From assembly GCF_038593855.1 (NCBI RefSeq), contig NZ_CP151996.1, forward strand, positions 124,001-188,000: DNA of 64,000 bases, read 5' to 3'. The notes beneath the pieces were generated by a model. That model did not search any database, had not been told where the DNA came from, and worked only from the letters and a program-made list of their open reading frames with translations. Both the position numbers and the translations under genes were made by a program. The stretch is from Lysinibacillus sp. FSL M8-0337. GTDB lineage: Bacteria > Bacillota > Bacilli > Bacillales_A > Planococcaceae. This document shows, piece after piece, positions 10,207-17,983 of the stretch (its first letter is position 1; every line of letters begins with the position of its first letter).

Positions 10207-10611
10207 ATGGAGCAAAAATGGAGTATACGTCTTATTCGACTCGCTGCGATTTTCGCATTGGTGGGTACGTATTTAGGTTCGCATATGTCAGGGTCAGGAA
10301 GTTATGAGTTTCGACCAATTCACGCACACGTTTTACTTGTTGGTTGGTTAAGTATGTTTGCATGGGGAATTTTCTACCGTGCCTTTAAAGTAAAATCACA
10401 AAAGTTAGTGACCTTACACGGCTGGACGGCAATTATTGGCGTCTTCGGCTTAACACTTGGAATGTGGTTCTACAATATTAATCCATTCAACTTTAATCAT
10501 ACATTGACTTTAGTTTTCTTTATTGTCGGTGGTACAACTTTATTAATTAGTTTTGCGCTATTTATCGTTGTAACATTTATGATTAATCAAAAAGAAGAAA
10601 TGAAAAACTAA
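10207..10611 (+). CDS. Small four-helix membrane protein resembling part of haem-copper oxidase subunit I
   Basis: 134 residues with four predicted membrane helices and a charged C-terminal tail. The second helix begins RPIHAHVLLVGWLSMFAWG, like the HAHxxLxGW segment of cbb3/NorB-type subunit I, and LHGW starts the third. It is far too short for an oxidase. It may bind haem or be a stand-alone membrane relative. The ribosome site is TTGGAGGAG. It lies after a two-component system and an OmpR-type direct repeat, so it is a likely target of that system. Two hairpins follow. Confidence 0.7.
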   Translation: MEQKWSIRLIRLAAIFALVGTYLGSHMSGSGSYEFRPIHAHVLLVGWLSMFAWGIFYRAFKVKSQKLVTLHGWTAIIGVFGLTLGMWFYNINPFNFNHTLTLVFFIVGGTTLLISFALFIVVTFMINQKEEMKN

Positions 10612-10617
10612 TATAAA

Positions 10618-10642
10618 AACCGCGTCAATAACTAACGCGGTT
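10618..10642 (+). terminator. First hairpin after the 10207 gene
   Basis: AACCGCGT (10618-10625) pairs perfectly with ACGCGGTT (10635-10642). It has no T run of its own and forms a tandem pair with the next hairpin. Confidence 0.6.
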
Positions 10643-10645
10643 AGC

Positions 10646-10687
10646 ATGTAGGCAAATTCAATAAAATTTGAATTTGCCTACATTTTT
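10646..10687 (+). terminator. Strong terminator after the 10207 gene
   Basis: ATGTAGGCAAATTCA (10646-10660) pairs with TGAATTTGCCTACAT (10669-10683), followed by TTTTT. It may also stop reverse-strand transcription from the Sel1 gene. Confidence 0.9.
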
Positions 10688-10762
10688 AATTTTACGGACG
10701 ATTGCTTATAGGTGCTCCCTTTTTTACAAGTACGACTCGCACTAGTTCGCCTCAGGACGCAC

Positions 10763-12700
10763 TTATGTTAAATGTTCTAGTGATTTTTTTAGCCAACGTG
10801 TTGCCTCATTATAATCTTGAGCAACGCCTTGTCCTTTTTTATAAAGCATACCAAGCTGAAATTGCGCTTTTTGATGTCCCTTGTTGGCAGCAAGTCGATA
10901 AAGTTGTGCTGCTTTGGCAAAATCTTTAGGCACACCTTGTCCATGACTATGCATTTGGGCTAACTGGAATTGAGCTTTAGCATGTCCTTTACTCGCTGCT
11001 TGTTCAATCCATTTTGCAGCCTCTGTAAAATCTTGCTTTACACCTTTCCCCTTATCAAATAAATTACCAAGTTGATATTGCGCACCTGAATGTCCTTGAA
11101 GAGCGGCAAGCCTATAGCAACGTCGAGCTTCATCTAAGTCTTGGGGAACCCCTAAACCTTGTTCATATAATAATCCTAGCTGATACTCCGCCTGAATATG
11201 AGATTGGTCAGTTGCAGCTCTCCACCATCTCACTGCTTCAGTATAATTCAATGTAACACCTGTGCCTTTTGCATAAAGAAGCCCCAGCTCGAATTGAGCA
11301 TCAGCATAGCCTTTGTCAGCAGCCATTTTAAAATAGGGCAATGCTTTATCGGGCTGTTGAAGTTGATAAACATAAAGAAGCCCCAGCTCGTAGCCAGCAC
11401 TAATATGACCGCTGTCAGCGGCAAGTTGTAACCAACTTTCTGCTCGTGTGTTATCCTTCTCCTTTTGGTAGAGGATACCAAGGCAATATTGCGCATTGGT
11501 ATGTCCGTTATGGGCAGCAAGTTTAAACCATTTCATTGCTTCAACGTGATCCTGCTGTATACCTAATCCTGAATTGTATAGCATCGCTAATTGAAATTCG
11601 GCATTGGTATGGTCTTGAAGAGCGGCTAAATGGAACCATCTTGCGGCTTCCTCCATATTTTGTGAGATACCACGACCTTTAAGATACATATACCCAAGGT
11701 TATATTGCGCGCTTGCATCTCCAGCAAGTGCTGCCATTTCAAAATAGGCTATCGCTTCCTCAAAGCTTTGTTGCACACCAGTTCCATTATGATAAAGAAA
11801 ACCGAGATTATTTTGTGCACTAGTGTTCCCTTGATTGGCAGCTGAAATATACCATTTTGCAGCCTCTGTAAAATTAACAGGAAGCCCAAGCCCTTGATTA
11901 TAAAGTACACCTAGATTGTACTGTGCGTCGGCGTTTCCTAAATCCGCGGCTGATTTATAATATTTTGCAGCCTCTTCATAATTTTGTGCAACACCTTGTC
12001 CTAAATGGTAAAGCACCCCTAAACTATAAAGTGCGTTCGCATCATGTTGTGCGGCTGCTTTCTCATACCATGTTTTTGCAGCAATATAATCTTTTTGGAC
12101 ACCACGACCATGATTATAAAGGAAGCCTAAATTGTATTGTGCACTTGCATTGCCTTTTTTAGCAGCTAATTCAAACCAACTAGCCGCATGTTCATAGTCC
12201 TTTGCAGAGTAGTGATCCAGCGTCTTCGTATCGATTGGCGGCAAAATATCTTCAAATTTAGCGTCTTTTCGCGAGGACATGGAAATTTTAAGTTTCCGAT
12301 CATAACGATGAATAAACCATTCAACGATATCACTAACGTAATCTAGGACAATTTTGGCTGCTTTTGCTTCAACAATGTCATTATTGCTAGTACTTGTCAT
12401 TTTTAGGACAAGCTCCATTAATAAATAAATGCGACGTGGATGTATTTTTGCTATAAACGTACGATTATTTAATAGTGTTCGCATATTTTTTATTTTAGGT
12501 TTAGCGTGCATTTCCAGCTCGTAAAAGTCATAAACAATCTCCTCGACAACGAGGCGTGACCTATGTAAGGAAATGGAAGGCTGGGATATAGCATGAGTGC
12601 TAGCTTCTTCTAGGCTTTCTGCTAAATGCGTAAACGATAATATGTGTAAATTTTTACATTGTTCATGTAGGATTTCATATTGTATAACGATTGTACTCAC
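10763..12700 (-). CDS. Sel1-repeat protein with HEPN/DUF4145-like N-terminal region
   Basis: 645 residues. From about residue 190 to the end there are 13 tandem 36-residue Sel1 (TPR-like) repeats, each with a core such as NASAQYNLGFLYNHGRGV. Sel1 arrays are protein-binding scaffolds. The first ~180 residues have no repeats. SRLVVEEIVYDFYEL, IHPRRIYLLMELVLKM and VLDYVSDIVEWFIHRY recall the helical DUF4145/HEPN-like fold, a tentative assignment. There is no signal peptide, so it is probably cytoplasmic. The GTG at 12700 sits inside the AAGAGGTGAG that looks like the ribosome site, so the exact start is uncertain. Confidence 0.85.
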   Translation of the reverse strand: MSTIVIQYEILHEQCKNLHILSFTHLAESLEEASTHAISQPSISLHRSRLVVEEIVYDFYELEMHAKPKIKNMRTLLNNRTFIAKIHPRRIYLLMELVLKMTSTSNNDIVEAKAAKIVLDYVSDIVEWFIHRYDRKLKISMSSRKDAKFEDILPPIDTKTLDHYSAKDYEHAASWFELAAKKGNASAQYNLGFLYNHGRGVQKDYIAAKTWYEKAAAQHDANALYSLGVLYHLGQGVAQNYEEAAKYYKSAADLGNADAQYNLGVLYNQGLGLPVNFTEAAKWYISAANQGNTSAQNNLGFLYHNGTGVQQSFEEAIAYFEMAALAGDASAQYNLGYMYLKGRGISQNMEEAARWFHLAALQDHTNAEFQLAMLYNSGLGIQQDHVEAMKWFKLAAHNGHTNAQYCLGILYQKEKDNTRAESWLQLAADSGHISAGYELGLLYVYQLQQPDKALPYFKMAADKGYADAQFELGLLYAKGTGVTLNYTEAVRWWRAATDQSHIQAEYQLGLLYEQGLGVPQDLDEARRCYRLAALQGHSGAQYQLGNLFDKGKGVKQDFTEAAKWIEQAASKGHAKAQFQLAQMHSHGQGVPKDFAKAAQLYRLAANKGHQKAQFQLGMLYKKGQGVAQDYNEATRWLKKSLEHLT

Positions 12701-12770
12701 CTCTTCTTAACCAATTTACGGTAGCAGCCTTTTTTCATATATCGGGAAAATATTAAAGTTATTGATGTTT

Positions 12771-12800
12771 TGACAATGAATTCATCAGTTGAATTGTCGA
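12771..12800. promoter_or_regulatory. Imperfect palindrome upstream of the glycosyltransferase
   Basis: TTGACAAT (from 12770) and ATTGTCGA (12793-12800) are complementary at seven of eight positions across a 15-bp spacer, in the divergent region between the Sel1 gene and the glycosyltransferase. The left arm also contains a consensus -35 hexamer TTGACA. Promoter or operator is possible; weak evidence. Confidence 0.3.
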
Positions 12801-12862
12801 CATTCCATGGTACTATTTGATATAAGAGTTTGTTTATAGTTATTGGGGGGATTGTTTAATTG

Positions 12863-13561
12863 ATGAAAAACATTGCAGCAATTATTCCAACATATAATCC
12901 GCAACAATCATTTGTAACATTCGTACATCAATTATTAGCTACCTCCATTACTCAAGTTATTATTGTGAATGACGGTAGCGATCAAAAGTATACAAGTATT
13001 TTTGAAGAGTTAAAGAAAATAGATAGCTGCAAGGTTCTTCAGCATGAACACAATATTGGAAAGGGAGGCGCATTAAAAACTGCATTCTCCTATGTATGGT
13101 CTAAACGTGAGAAGTTTCATGGTGTATTAACAGTAGGTGCACATGGGCAACATACGTTACAAGATATCAAACTAGTATTGAACATGACAAAAGTTTTTTC
13201 ACAAGGTATTGTGCTAGGTATACGAAATTTTCATTCTTCAGATAGTACATTTTTTTCCTATTGGGGAAATCGAGCAACTAGTTTGTTGTTTGAATTACTA
13301 TTCCATAAAAAACTGATGGATACACAAACAGGTTTGCGTTACATAGCAATTAATGAATTACCATGGCTGATTAAAGTGCAAGGTGATCGTTTTGACTACG
13401 ATACAAATATGCTTGTCGTCGCTCTAAGAAGGAAATGTCCCATTTTCGAAGTAGAAATTGGTCAGCTACGCATAAAAAAGAATTCAATTATTCAATACGA
13501 TGAACTAACAAATGCAGGTACTGTCATGACTAAAATGCTTATAAAATATTTAAAACCTTAG
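12863..13561 (+). CDS. Family 2 glycosyltransferase (DPM-like) lacking the DxD motif
   Basis: 232 residues with the GT-A fold. It has AAIIPTYNP at the N-terminus, VIIVNDGSD (nucleotide-sugar contact), NIGKGGALKTAF, and later DTQTGLRYI and RFDYDTNMLV, all typical of dolichol-phosphate-mannose-synthase-like enzymes. In this family the metal site reads DADGQH; here it reads GAHGQH (about residues 92-97 from this start), so both aspartates are replaced. The protein may be inactive, may have altered chemistry or may be a moonlighting remnant. There is no membrane segment. The start is ATG 12863, or TTG 12860 one codon earlier, after a GGGGGG ribosome site. Confidence 0.85.
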   Translation: MKNIAAIIPTYNPQQSFVTFVHQLLATSITQVIIVNDGSDQKYTSIFEELKKIDSCKVLQHEHNIGKGGALKTAFSYVWSKREKFHGVLTVGAHGQHTLQDIKLVLNMTKVFSQGIVLGIRNFHSSDSTFFSYWGNRATSLLFELLFHKKLMDTQTGLRYIAINELPWLIKVQGDRFDYDTNMLVVALRRKCPIFEVEIGQLRIKKNSIIQYDELTNAGTVMTKMLIKYLKP

Positions 13562-13662
13562 CAAGAATGATGTGACAGGTTTATTTCTTATATTTTGTGC
13601 TAGGATAAGAATAATAATTACTCAACTGGACGTCACGAGTATAAAAAGAAGGGGTAATGAAT

Positions 13663-13923
13663 GTGGAATATTCAGATCAAGTAAAAAATCGTGTAAAGCG
13701 CATGGAAGGTCAGCTACGCGGTATTTTAAAAATGATGGAAGAAGAAAAGGATTGTAAGGCTGTTATTACGCAATTATCAGCAGTGCGTTCAGCAGTAGAT
13801 CGTACAGTAGGTGTTATTGTGAGTACGAATCTGTTGGAATGTGTCCAAAATGCGGAAGGTGACGGCGAGAAAATGAATGAATTGATTCAAGAGGCAGTTA
13901 ATTTAGTTGTTAAAAGCCGTTGA
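13663..13923 (+). CDS. CsoR/FrmR-family (DUF156) metal- or sulfur-sensing repressor, CstR-like
   Basis: A short all-helical repressor with VKNRVKRMEGQLRGILKMM, then CKAVITQLSAVRSAVDR and LLECVQ. In copper-sensing CsoR the ligands are Cys-His-Cys. Aligned by spacing, this protein has the two cysteines but Asn in place of the His. The same loss is reported for CstR-type persulfide sensors, so sulfur sensing is more likely than copper. The frame opens at ATG 13657, only two bases from the AGAAGGGG site; GTG 13663 has proper spacing and is used. No sulfurtransferase or copper pump is adjacent, so the target is not evident. Confidence 0.82.
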   Translation: MEYSDQVKNRVKRMEGQLRGILKMMEEEKDCKAVITQLSAVRSAVDRTVGVIVSTNLLECVQNAEGDGEKMNELIQEAVNLVVKSR

Positions 13924-13973
13924 TTGTTAAGGCTAATATAAAAAGCATAAAATTAAAATGGATTATTGTTAAA

Positions 13974-14078
13974 GCGACAAGCCCTGCTTCTTCACTTTTC
14001 ATTGGACAACGGTAAGCCTTCTGAAGGCTCGACGAATTCGTTTTTCAATAAAAGTCGATGTAGCGGGGCTTGTGTCGT
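13974..14078. repeat. Structured intergenic inverted-repeat element
   Basis: GCGACAAGCCCTGCT near 13974 is nearly complementary to AGCGGGGCTTGTGTCG near 14060-14076. Between them are a second pair (CACTTTTCATTG with CAATAAAAGTCG) and a perfect small hairpin, AGCCTTC-T-GAAGGCT. The 105-bp nested cruciform has no coding potential and fits a miniature mobile or REP-like element. The rest of 13924-14295 is AT-rich promoter sequence. Confidence 0.55.
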
Positions 14079-14238
14079 CTTACATGTAGTAGTCTAGAAG
14101 AAATGAATTTATGAATTTTGCAAAAAATTACTTTAATTTAGTAGATTTATAGTAAAGGTAGGCGTAAAAACCTAATTGTTGGAATGGATTATTGTAGAAA
14201 AAAGTCGTATGTAGTGAACTTGTATGATAGATTTAAAG

Positions 14239-14266
14239 TTGTATTTTCTTTTATAATTAGTATAAA
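14239..14266 (+). promoter_or_regulatory. Probable sigma-A promoter of the first transglutaminase gene
   Basis: TTGTAT (14239-14244) and TATAAA (14261-14266) with a 16-bp spacer, about 30 bp upstream of the start codon. Confidence 0.5.
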
Positions 14267-14295
14267 GATATTATATAAGAGAAGGTGAATCTATC

Positions 14296-15447
14296 TTGAA
14301 AAAATGGTTATTAAGCAGTGCAACATTGTTGATGTTAAGCCCAACCGTAGCCAATGCACAAAGTACACAGACTCAACCATTCAATACTCCTGCACCGATT
14401 GTATACAATGCGATGGCTAGTACGAAGATAGCAACTGTCGATCAATTAACAAAAGAAATAGCAAAGCAACTTAATAATTTTGCGACTGAAATTAAAGTTA
14501 CATATAGTGGTTCAATGACGGACATGGATAAGTTTATGGAGGCATTTGAAAAGGCGCAGCAACAAGCTACGTATGCTAGCGGTCATCTTCAAAGCATTTC
14601 AATGTCTGCTGACTCTGTCGGGAATGTAACCTATAAAGTAAAATACTTTACAAATGCAACACAAGAAGCGGCTGTACAAAAGAAGATTGATAGCATTTTA
14701 AAGACGATTATTAAGCCTTCTATGACACCATTTCAAAAAGTAAAGGCAATCAATGATTATATCGTGTCAAATACTACTTATGGTACAAAAACGAAAGCAA
14801 GTCCTCATAGCGCTTACGCATTACTCTTCGAAGGACAAGCTGTATGTCAAGGCTATGCGTTATCAGCTTATAAAATGCTAGAGCAAGCAGGGATTGAAAC
14901 AAAATATGTAGTAGGTTTTGTGAATGGCAATGAAGCACATGCCTGGAATATGGTGAAGCTTGATGGCAAGTGGTATCATCTGGATACAACTTGGAATGAT
15001 CCGTTACCAAATCGAATAGGGGCATCTTCCTATGATTACTTCCTTGTTACCGATGCACAACTAAACAAAGACCATACTTGGATTACTACAGATTATCCTG
15101 CGGCCACAAGTACTTCTTATAATTTCATGCAAAATGTACATTTTGCACACCAAATCCAAAATACTTTATTTTTCAGCAATACAGCGGATAATGATAAGTT
15201 GTATAAACTTGACTTGGTAAGTGGTAAGAAGACGAAGGTGATTGATACTCGTGCACTGTACATTACAGGCGCTGGCGATTATCTTTATTATAGCGATTAT
15301 AGTAATAGCGGTTACTTAACCAAACTAAATCTTAAAACATTAAAAACAAATGTAGTAGTGAAACAATCTGTAACGGATTTAATGATTAGTAGCGGTTATT
15401 TAGTGTATAAAGTTAACGGTAAAGAACAAAAGCAAAAAATTAACTAG
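14296..15447 (+). CDS. Secreted transglutaminase-like protease/peptidase-fold protein (copy 1)
   Basis: 383 residues with a signal peptide (MKKWLLSSATLLMLSPTVANA). The central transglutaminase-like core has the Cys-His-Asp triad in CQGYALSAY, NEAHAWNMVKLDGKWYHLD and DTTWNDP, with the usual preceding helix KAINDYIVSNTTY. The C-terminal ~110 residues form short beta repeats (TLFFSNTADNDKLYKLD, DYLYYSDYSNSGYL), like DUF5050-type propeller blades. It is probably extracellular or wall-associated; the substrate is unknown. The start is TTG 14296 behind GAAGGTGA. A paralogue follows immediately. Confidence 0.88.
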   Translation: MKKWLLSSATLLMLSPTVANAQSTQTQPFNTPAPIVYNAMASTKIATVDQLTKEIAKQLNNFATEIKVTYSGSMTDMDKFMEAFEKAQQQATYASGHLQSISMSADSVGNVTYKVKYFTNATQEAAVQKKIDSILKTIIKPSMTPFQKVKAINDYIVSNTTYGTKTKASPHSAYALLFEGQAVCQGYALSAYKMLEQAGIETKYVVGFVNGNEAHAWNMVKLDGKWYHLDTTWNDPLPNRIGASSYDYFLVTDAQLNKDHTWITTDYPAATSTSYNFMQNVHFAHQIQNTLFFSNTADNDKLYKLDLVSGKKTKVIDTRALYITGAGDYLYYSDYSNSGYLTKLNLKTLKTNVVVKQSVTDLMISSGYLVYKVNGKEQKQKIN

Positions 15448-15509
15448 TATGCAGTGGACGAACCAGCAGGAAGTTTCTAGATTACCTGTTGAATGCATAT
15501 ATTATTTAT

Positions 15510-15552
15510 AAGCACAAAAGGACTCTTAAATGAGTTCTTTGTGCTTTTTTTG
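15510..15552 (+). terminator. Terminator between the two transglutaminase genes
   Basis: AGCACAAA...GACTC pairs with GAGTTCTTTGTGCT, followed by seven T. This implies that the two paralogues are separate transcription units. Confidence 0.9.
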
Positions 15553-15592
15553 TATATAATGAAAGTAGTGAAACTGTGTGAGGTGAAGATTT

Positions 15593-16885
15593 TTGTGGAA
15601 GAAGCTAGCGATTATAGTAATATTTATCGTTTTTATGGAACCAATCTATACAGCGGGTAAAGCGACAGTTAAGCAAGTCGTAACTTGGGCAAATAATGAT
15701 GACATCGAAACGATGCTACTAGCAACAAAAGAAAAAATTGTTGATGTTACCACCAAATTTTCAGAAGATGCCTCAATTCAAACAGCCAACCCTGAAGATG
15801 TAAAGAACCAAGAGCTAGCGGTCACTGCTCCAGTTGTACAGCAGCCTGAAACAAAGCTTGTTGTTACTAATGCGAAGGAAATGGCGGATGCAATGTACGC
15901 CTACTATAGTAGTTTTTCGCCTAGCTTTGAAATTCAATATAAAGGAAGTACGCAACGAATCGAGAAAATTGTGGAGGAGGCTTATGATAGTGCCATTAAA
16001 CGAGACGATTATGTCTATGGTCATATTAGTAAGCATTCCATACGCTTTGAATATGGTAAAAAAACAGCTAAGATTTTTGGAGAACAAAGCTATTTAATGA
16101 CACCGGAGCAAGCGGCTTATGTAGAGATGAATGCGCAAGAGATCGTTGCTACGATTGCAAAAAACGCGAAAACGGATGTAGAAAAGATTAAAGCAGTAAA
16201 TGATTATATAGTAGCCAATACAGCTTATACTGAGCAAACAAAGTCAAGCCCACATAGTGCCTATACGGTGCTGGCCGAGCATGGTGGTGTTTGTCAGGGC
16301 TATGCGTTATTAGCACACTCAATGCTGCAAAAACTTGGTTTCGAGACAAAATATATTGTGGGCTATGTCGGCCAAGAAGGCCATGCTTGGAATTTAGTAA
16401 AACTCGACGGTCAATGGTATCATCTTGATACAACGTGGAATGATCCGGTGCCTGATCGTAAAGGGGCTATAAGGTATCAATATTTTTTAGTGGATGATCG
16501 CACGATGGCACGCGATCACACATGGATAGCGGACGATTATCCGAAAGCAACAAGTACCGCTTATAGCTATTATCAAGATATTGATTTTCCTGCACAGGTA
16601 GGAAATCAACTATTCTATAGCAGTATTTCTGATGACAATAGATTATATGTGCTTGATATGACTACCGGCAAAGCACAGCGTGTTACGAAAACGCGTGCCC
16701 AATATATCGTTTATGCAGATGGATGGCTATACTTTAGTAATTATTCACATGGTGCTTATTTAACGAAAATTCGCCCCGATGGAAGCGGCGAACAACTGCT
16801 AAATAAGGAAGACACGAAAGATTTATTTATTAAGGACGGTTATTTATATTTCATGACGAATGAACTAAAGAAAATGCAACTATAA
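15593..16885 (+). CDS. Secreted or anchored transglutaminase-like protein (copy 2)
   Basis: 430 residues, paralogous to the gene at 14296. It shares KAVNDYIVANTAYTEQTKSS, HSAYTVLAEHGGVCQGYALL, EGHAWNLVKLDGQWYHLD and TTWNDP, and the C-terminal beta repeats. The N-terminus is hydrophobic (WKKLAIIVIFIVFMEPIYTAG) with no obvious cleavage site, so it may be membrane-anchored. About 60 extra linker residues precede the domain. The start is TTG 15593 after GAGGTGA with normal spacing. The catalytic Cys, His and Asp are retained, so both copies should be active. Confidence 0.88.
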   Translation: MWKKLAIIVIFIVFMEPIYTAGKATVKQVVTWANNDDIETMLLATKEKIVDVTTKFSEDASIQTANPEDVKNQELAVTAPVVQQPETKLVVTNAKEMADAMYAYYSSFSPSFEIQYKGSTQRIEKIVEEAYDSAIKRDDYVYGHISKHSIRFEYGKKTAKIFGEQSYLMTPEQAAYVEMNAQEIVATIAKNAKTDVEKIKAVNDYIVANTAYTEQTKSSPHSAYTVLAEHGGVCQGYALLAHSMLQKLGFETKYIVGYVGQEGHAWNLVKLDGQWYHLDTTWNDPVPDRKGAIRYQYFLVDDRTMARDHTWIADDYPKATSTAYSYYQDIDFPAQVGNQLFYSSISDDNRLYVLDMTTGKAQRVTKTRAQYIVYADGWLYFSNYSHGAYLTKIRPDGSGEQLLNKEDTKDLFIKDGYLYFMTNELKKMQL

Positions 16886-16984
16886 TTGAATGCAGTGGTT
16901 GTTGTTGCTGGTTGCGCAGTTTACAGCAGGATGTTTCTCTGTACCAATCATATATTTATAAAGCGATTAAAAGGATAAAAAATC

Positions 16985-17013
16985 ACAAAAGGCGTCGAAT
17001 AGGACGCCTTTTG
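16985..17013. terminator. Bidirectional terminator
   Basis: CAAAAGGCGTC (16986-16996) pairs perfectly with GACGCCTTTTG (17003-17013). T runs follow on both strands, serving the transglutaminase gene (+) and the BadF-type kinase (-). Confidence 0.85.
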
Positions 17014-17035
17014 TATACTTGGGGGGCGTAGGACA

Positions 17036-17983
17036 TTACAAATTGTCATACGCCCTTTTTGAACGATTGATAATATAAGATATTGGCTGATGTTGACATA
17101 AAGAAATGTTAATTTTTGGATACATTGAAGTCATTTCTTGTGAAAATATTTTTAAAATTAGAGGGTTATGTTTGATAGCGCCCCCATTACAATAAAAGTT
17201 AAATGGTTCGCCTTGATAACTGATTTTTTTAAGTACCGCACAAGCAAGGAGCACTAATTCATGGGCTGCCTGAGTGGATATTTGAATAGCACATGTATCT
17301 TTTTTGGCAACGGCATCGGCCAAAAATGCCCCCATTTTGGCTAATTGTGCATTTGTATAAGAAGGGCGGAATAACCATGCTGCGAGCTCGGTGACATCCT
17401 GAATACGTAAATAGTTATAAACAGCATCTTTTAATAGCGTCGCTTCACCTCGGCCATCTTCCATCCGGAAAATGGCACGTATAACTTCCTGCCCAAGCCA
17501 ATAGCCACTTCCTTCATCGCCCGCACGATGGCCCCAACCACCAGTGCGGGCTATTTGTTGCCCATCGAATGCATAGGCAATAGCCCCAGTTCCTGCGATT
17601 AGTAGCGCACCTGCTTGTCCAGCAGTAACACCTAATAAAGTAGCTTGTGCATCATTTTCGACGATTAACGTCTGGATGTCTAGCTGTTCCGCTGTAATTG
17701 CCTCATGAACCATTGCAGTCACATTTTGCTGATCCTTTGGAGAATCAATTCCAGCCATAGCAAACGTGGCGACGGCGATTTTAGAGATAGCTTGGTCCTG
17801 CAAAAATACTCGAGCTTTGCTTAATAACGCTCGTAGTATTTCTGTTGCAGACGCTATGCCGATTGCCTGATAGTTGGATCCTCCCATTGTTGTTGTATAT
17901 TGAATTTCACCTGACTCGGCATGTACGATGGCACATGCCGTTTTAGTTGCACCGCCGTCTATTATTAGTAGCCATTTATTCAT
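17036..17983 (-). CDS. BadF/BadG-family kinase (N-acetylglucosamine-kinase-like)
   Basis: 315 residues of the ASKHA fold. The phosphate-1 loop is LLIIDGGATKTACAIV; further on are LIVENDAQATL, LLIAGTGAIAYAFDG, GWGHRAGDEGSGYWLGQ (adenosine/phosphate sites) and YCNGGAIKHNPL. Close relatives phosphorylate amino sugars. The last ~18 residues differ from the usual alanine-rich ending. The start at 17983 overlaps the stop of the upstream lyase gene (ATGA), so translation is coupled. The longer frame to 18058 only reads into that gene. Its job is probably to phosphorylate a product of the same uptake/lyase cassette. Confidence 0.85.
   Translation of the reverse strand: MNKWLLIIDGGATKTACAIVHAESGEIQYTTTMGGSNYQAIGIASATEILRALLSKARVFLQDQAISKIAVATFAMAGIDSPKDQQNVTAMVHEAITAEQLDIQTLIVENDAQATLLGVTAGQAGALLIAGTGAIAYAFDGQQIARTGGWGHRAGDEGSGYWLGQEVIRAIFRMEDGRGEATLLKDAVYNYLRIQDVTELAAWLFRPSYTNAQLAKMGAFLADAVAKKDTCAIQISTQAAHELVLLACAVLKKISYQGEPFNFYCNGGAIKHNPLILKIFSQEMTSMYPKINISLCQHQPISYIINRSKRAYDNL

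Noticed and set aside
17036-17090. Frameshift at the C-terminus of the BadF-type kinase
   Set aside because: The unusual ending made this worth checking, but no alternative frame restores a family-like tail.
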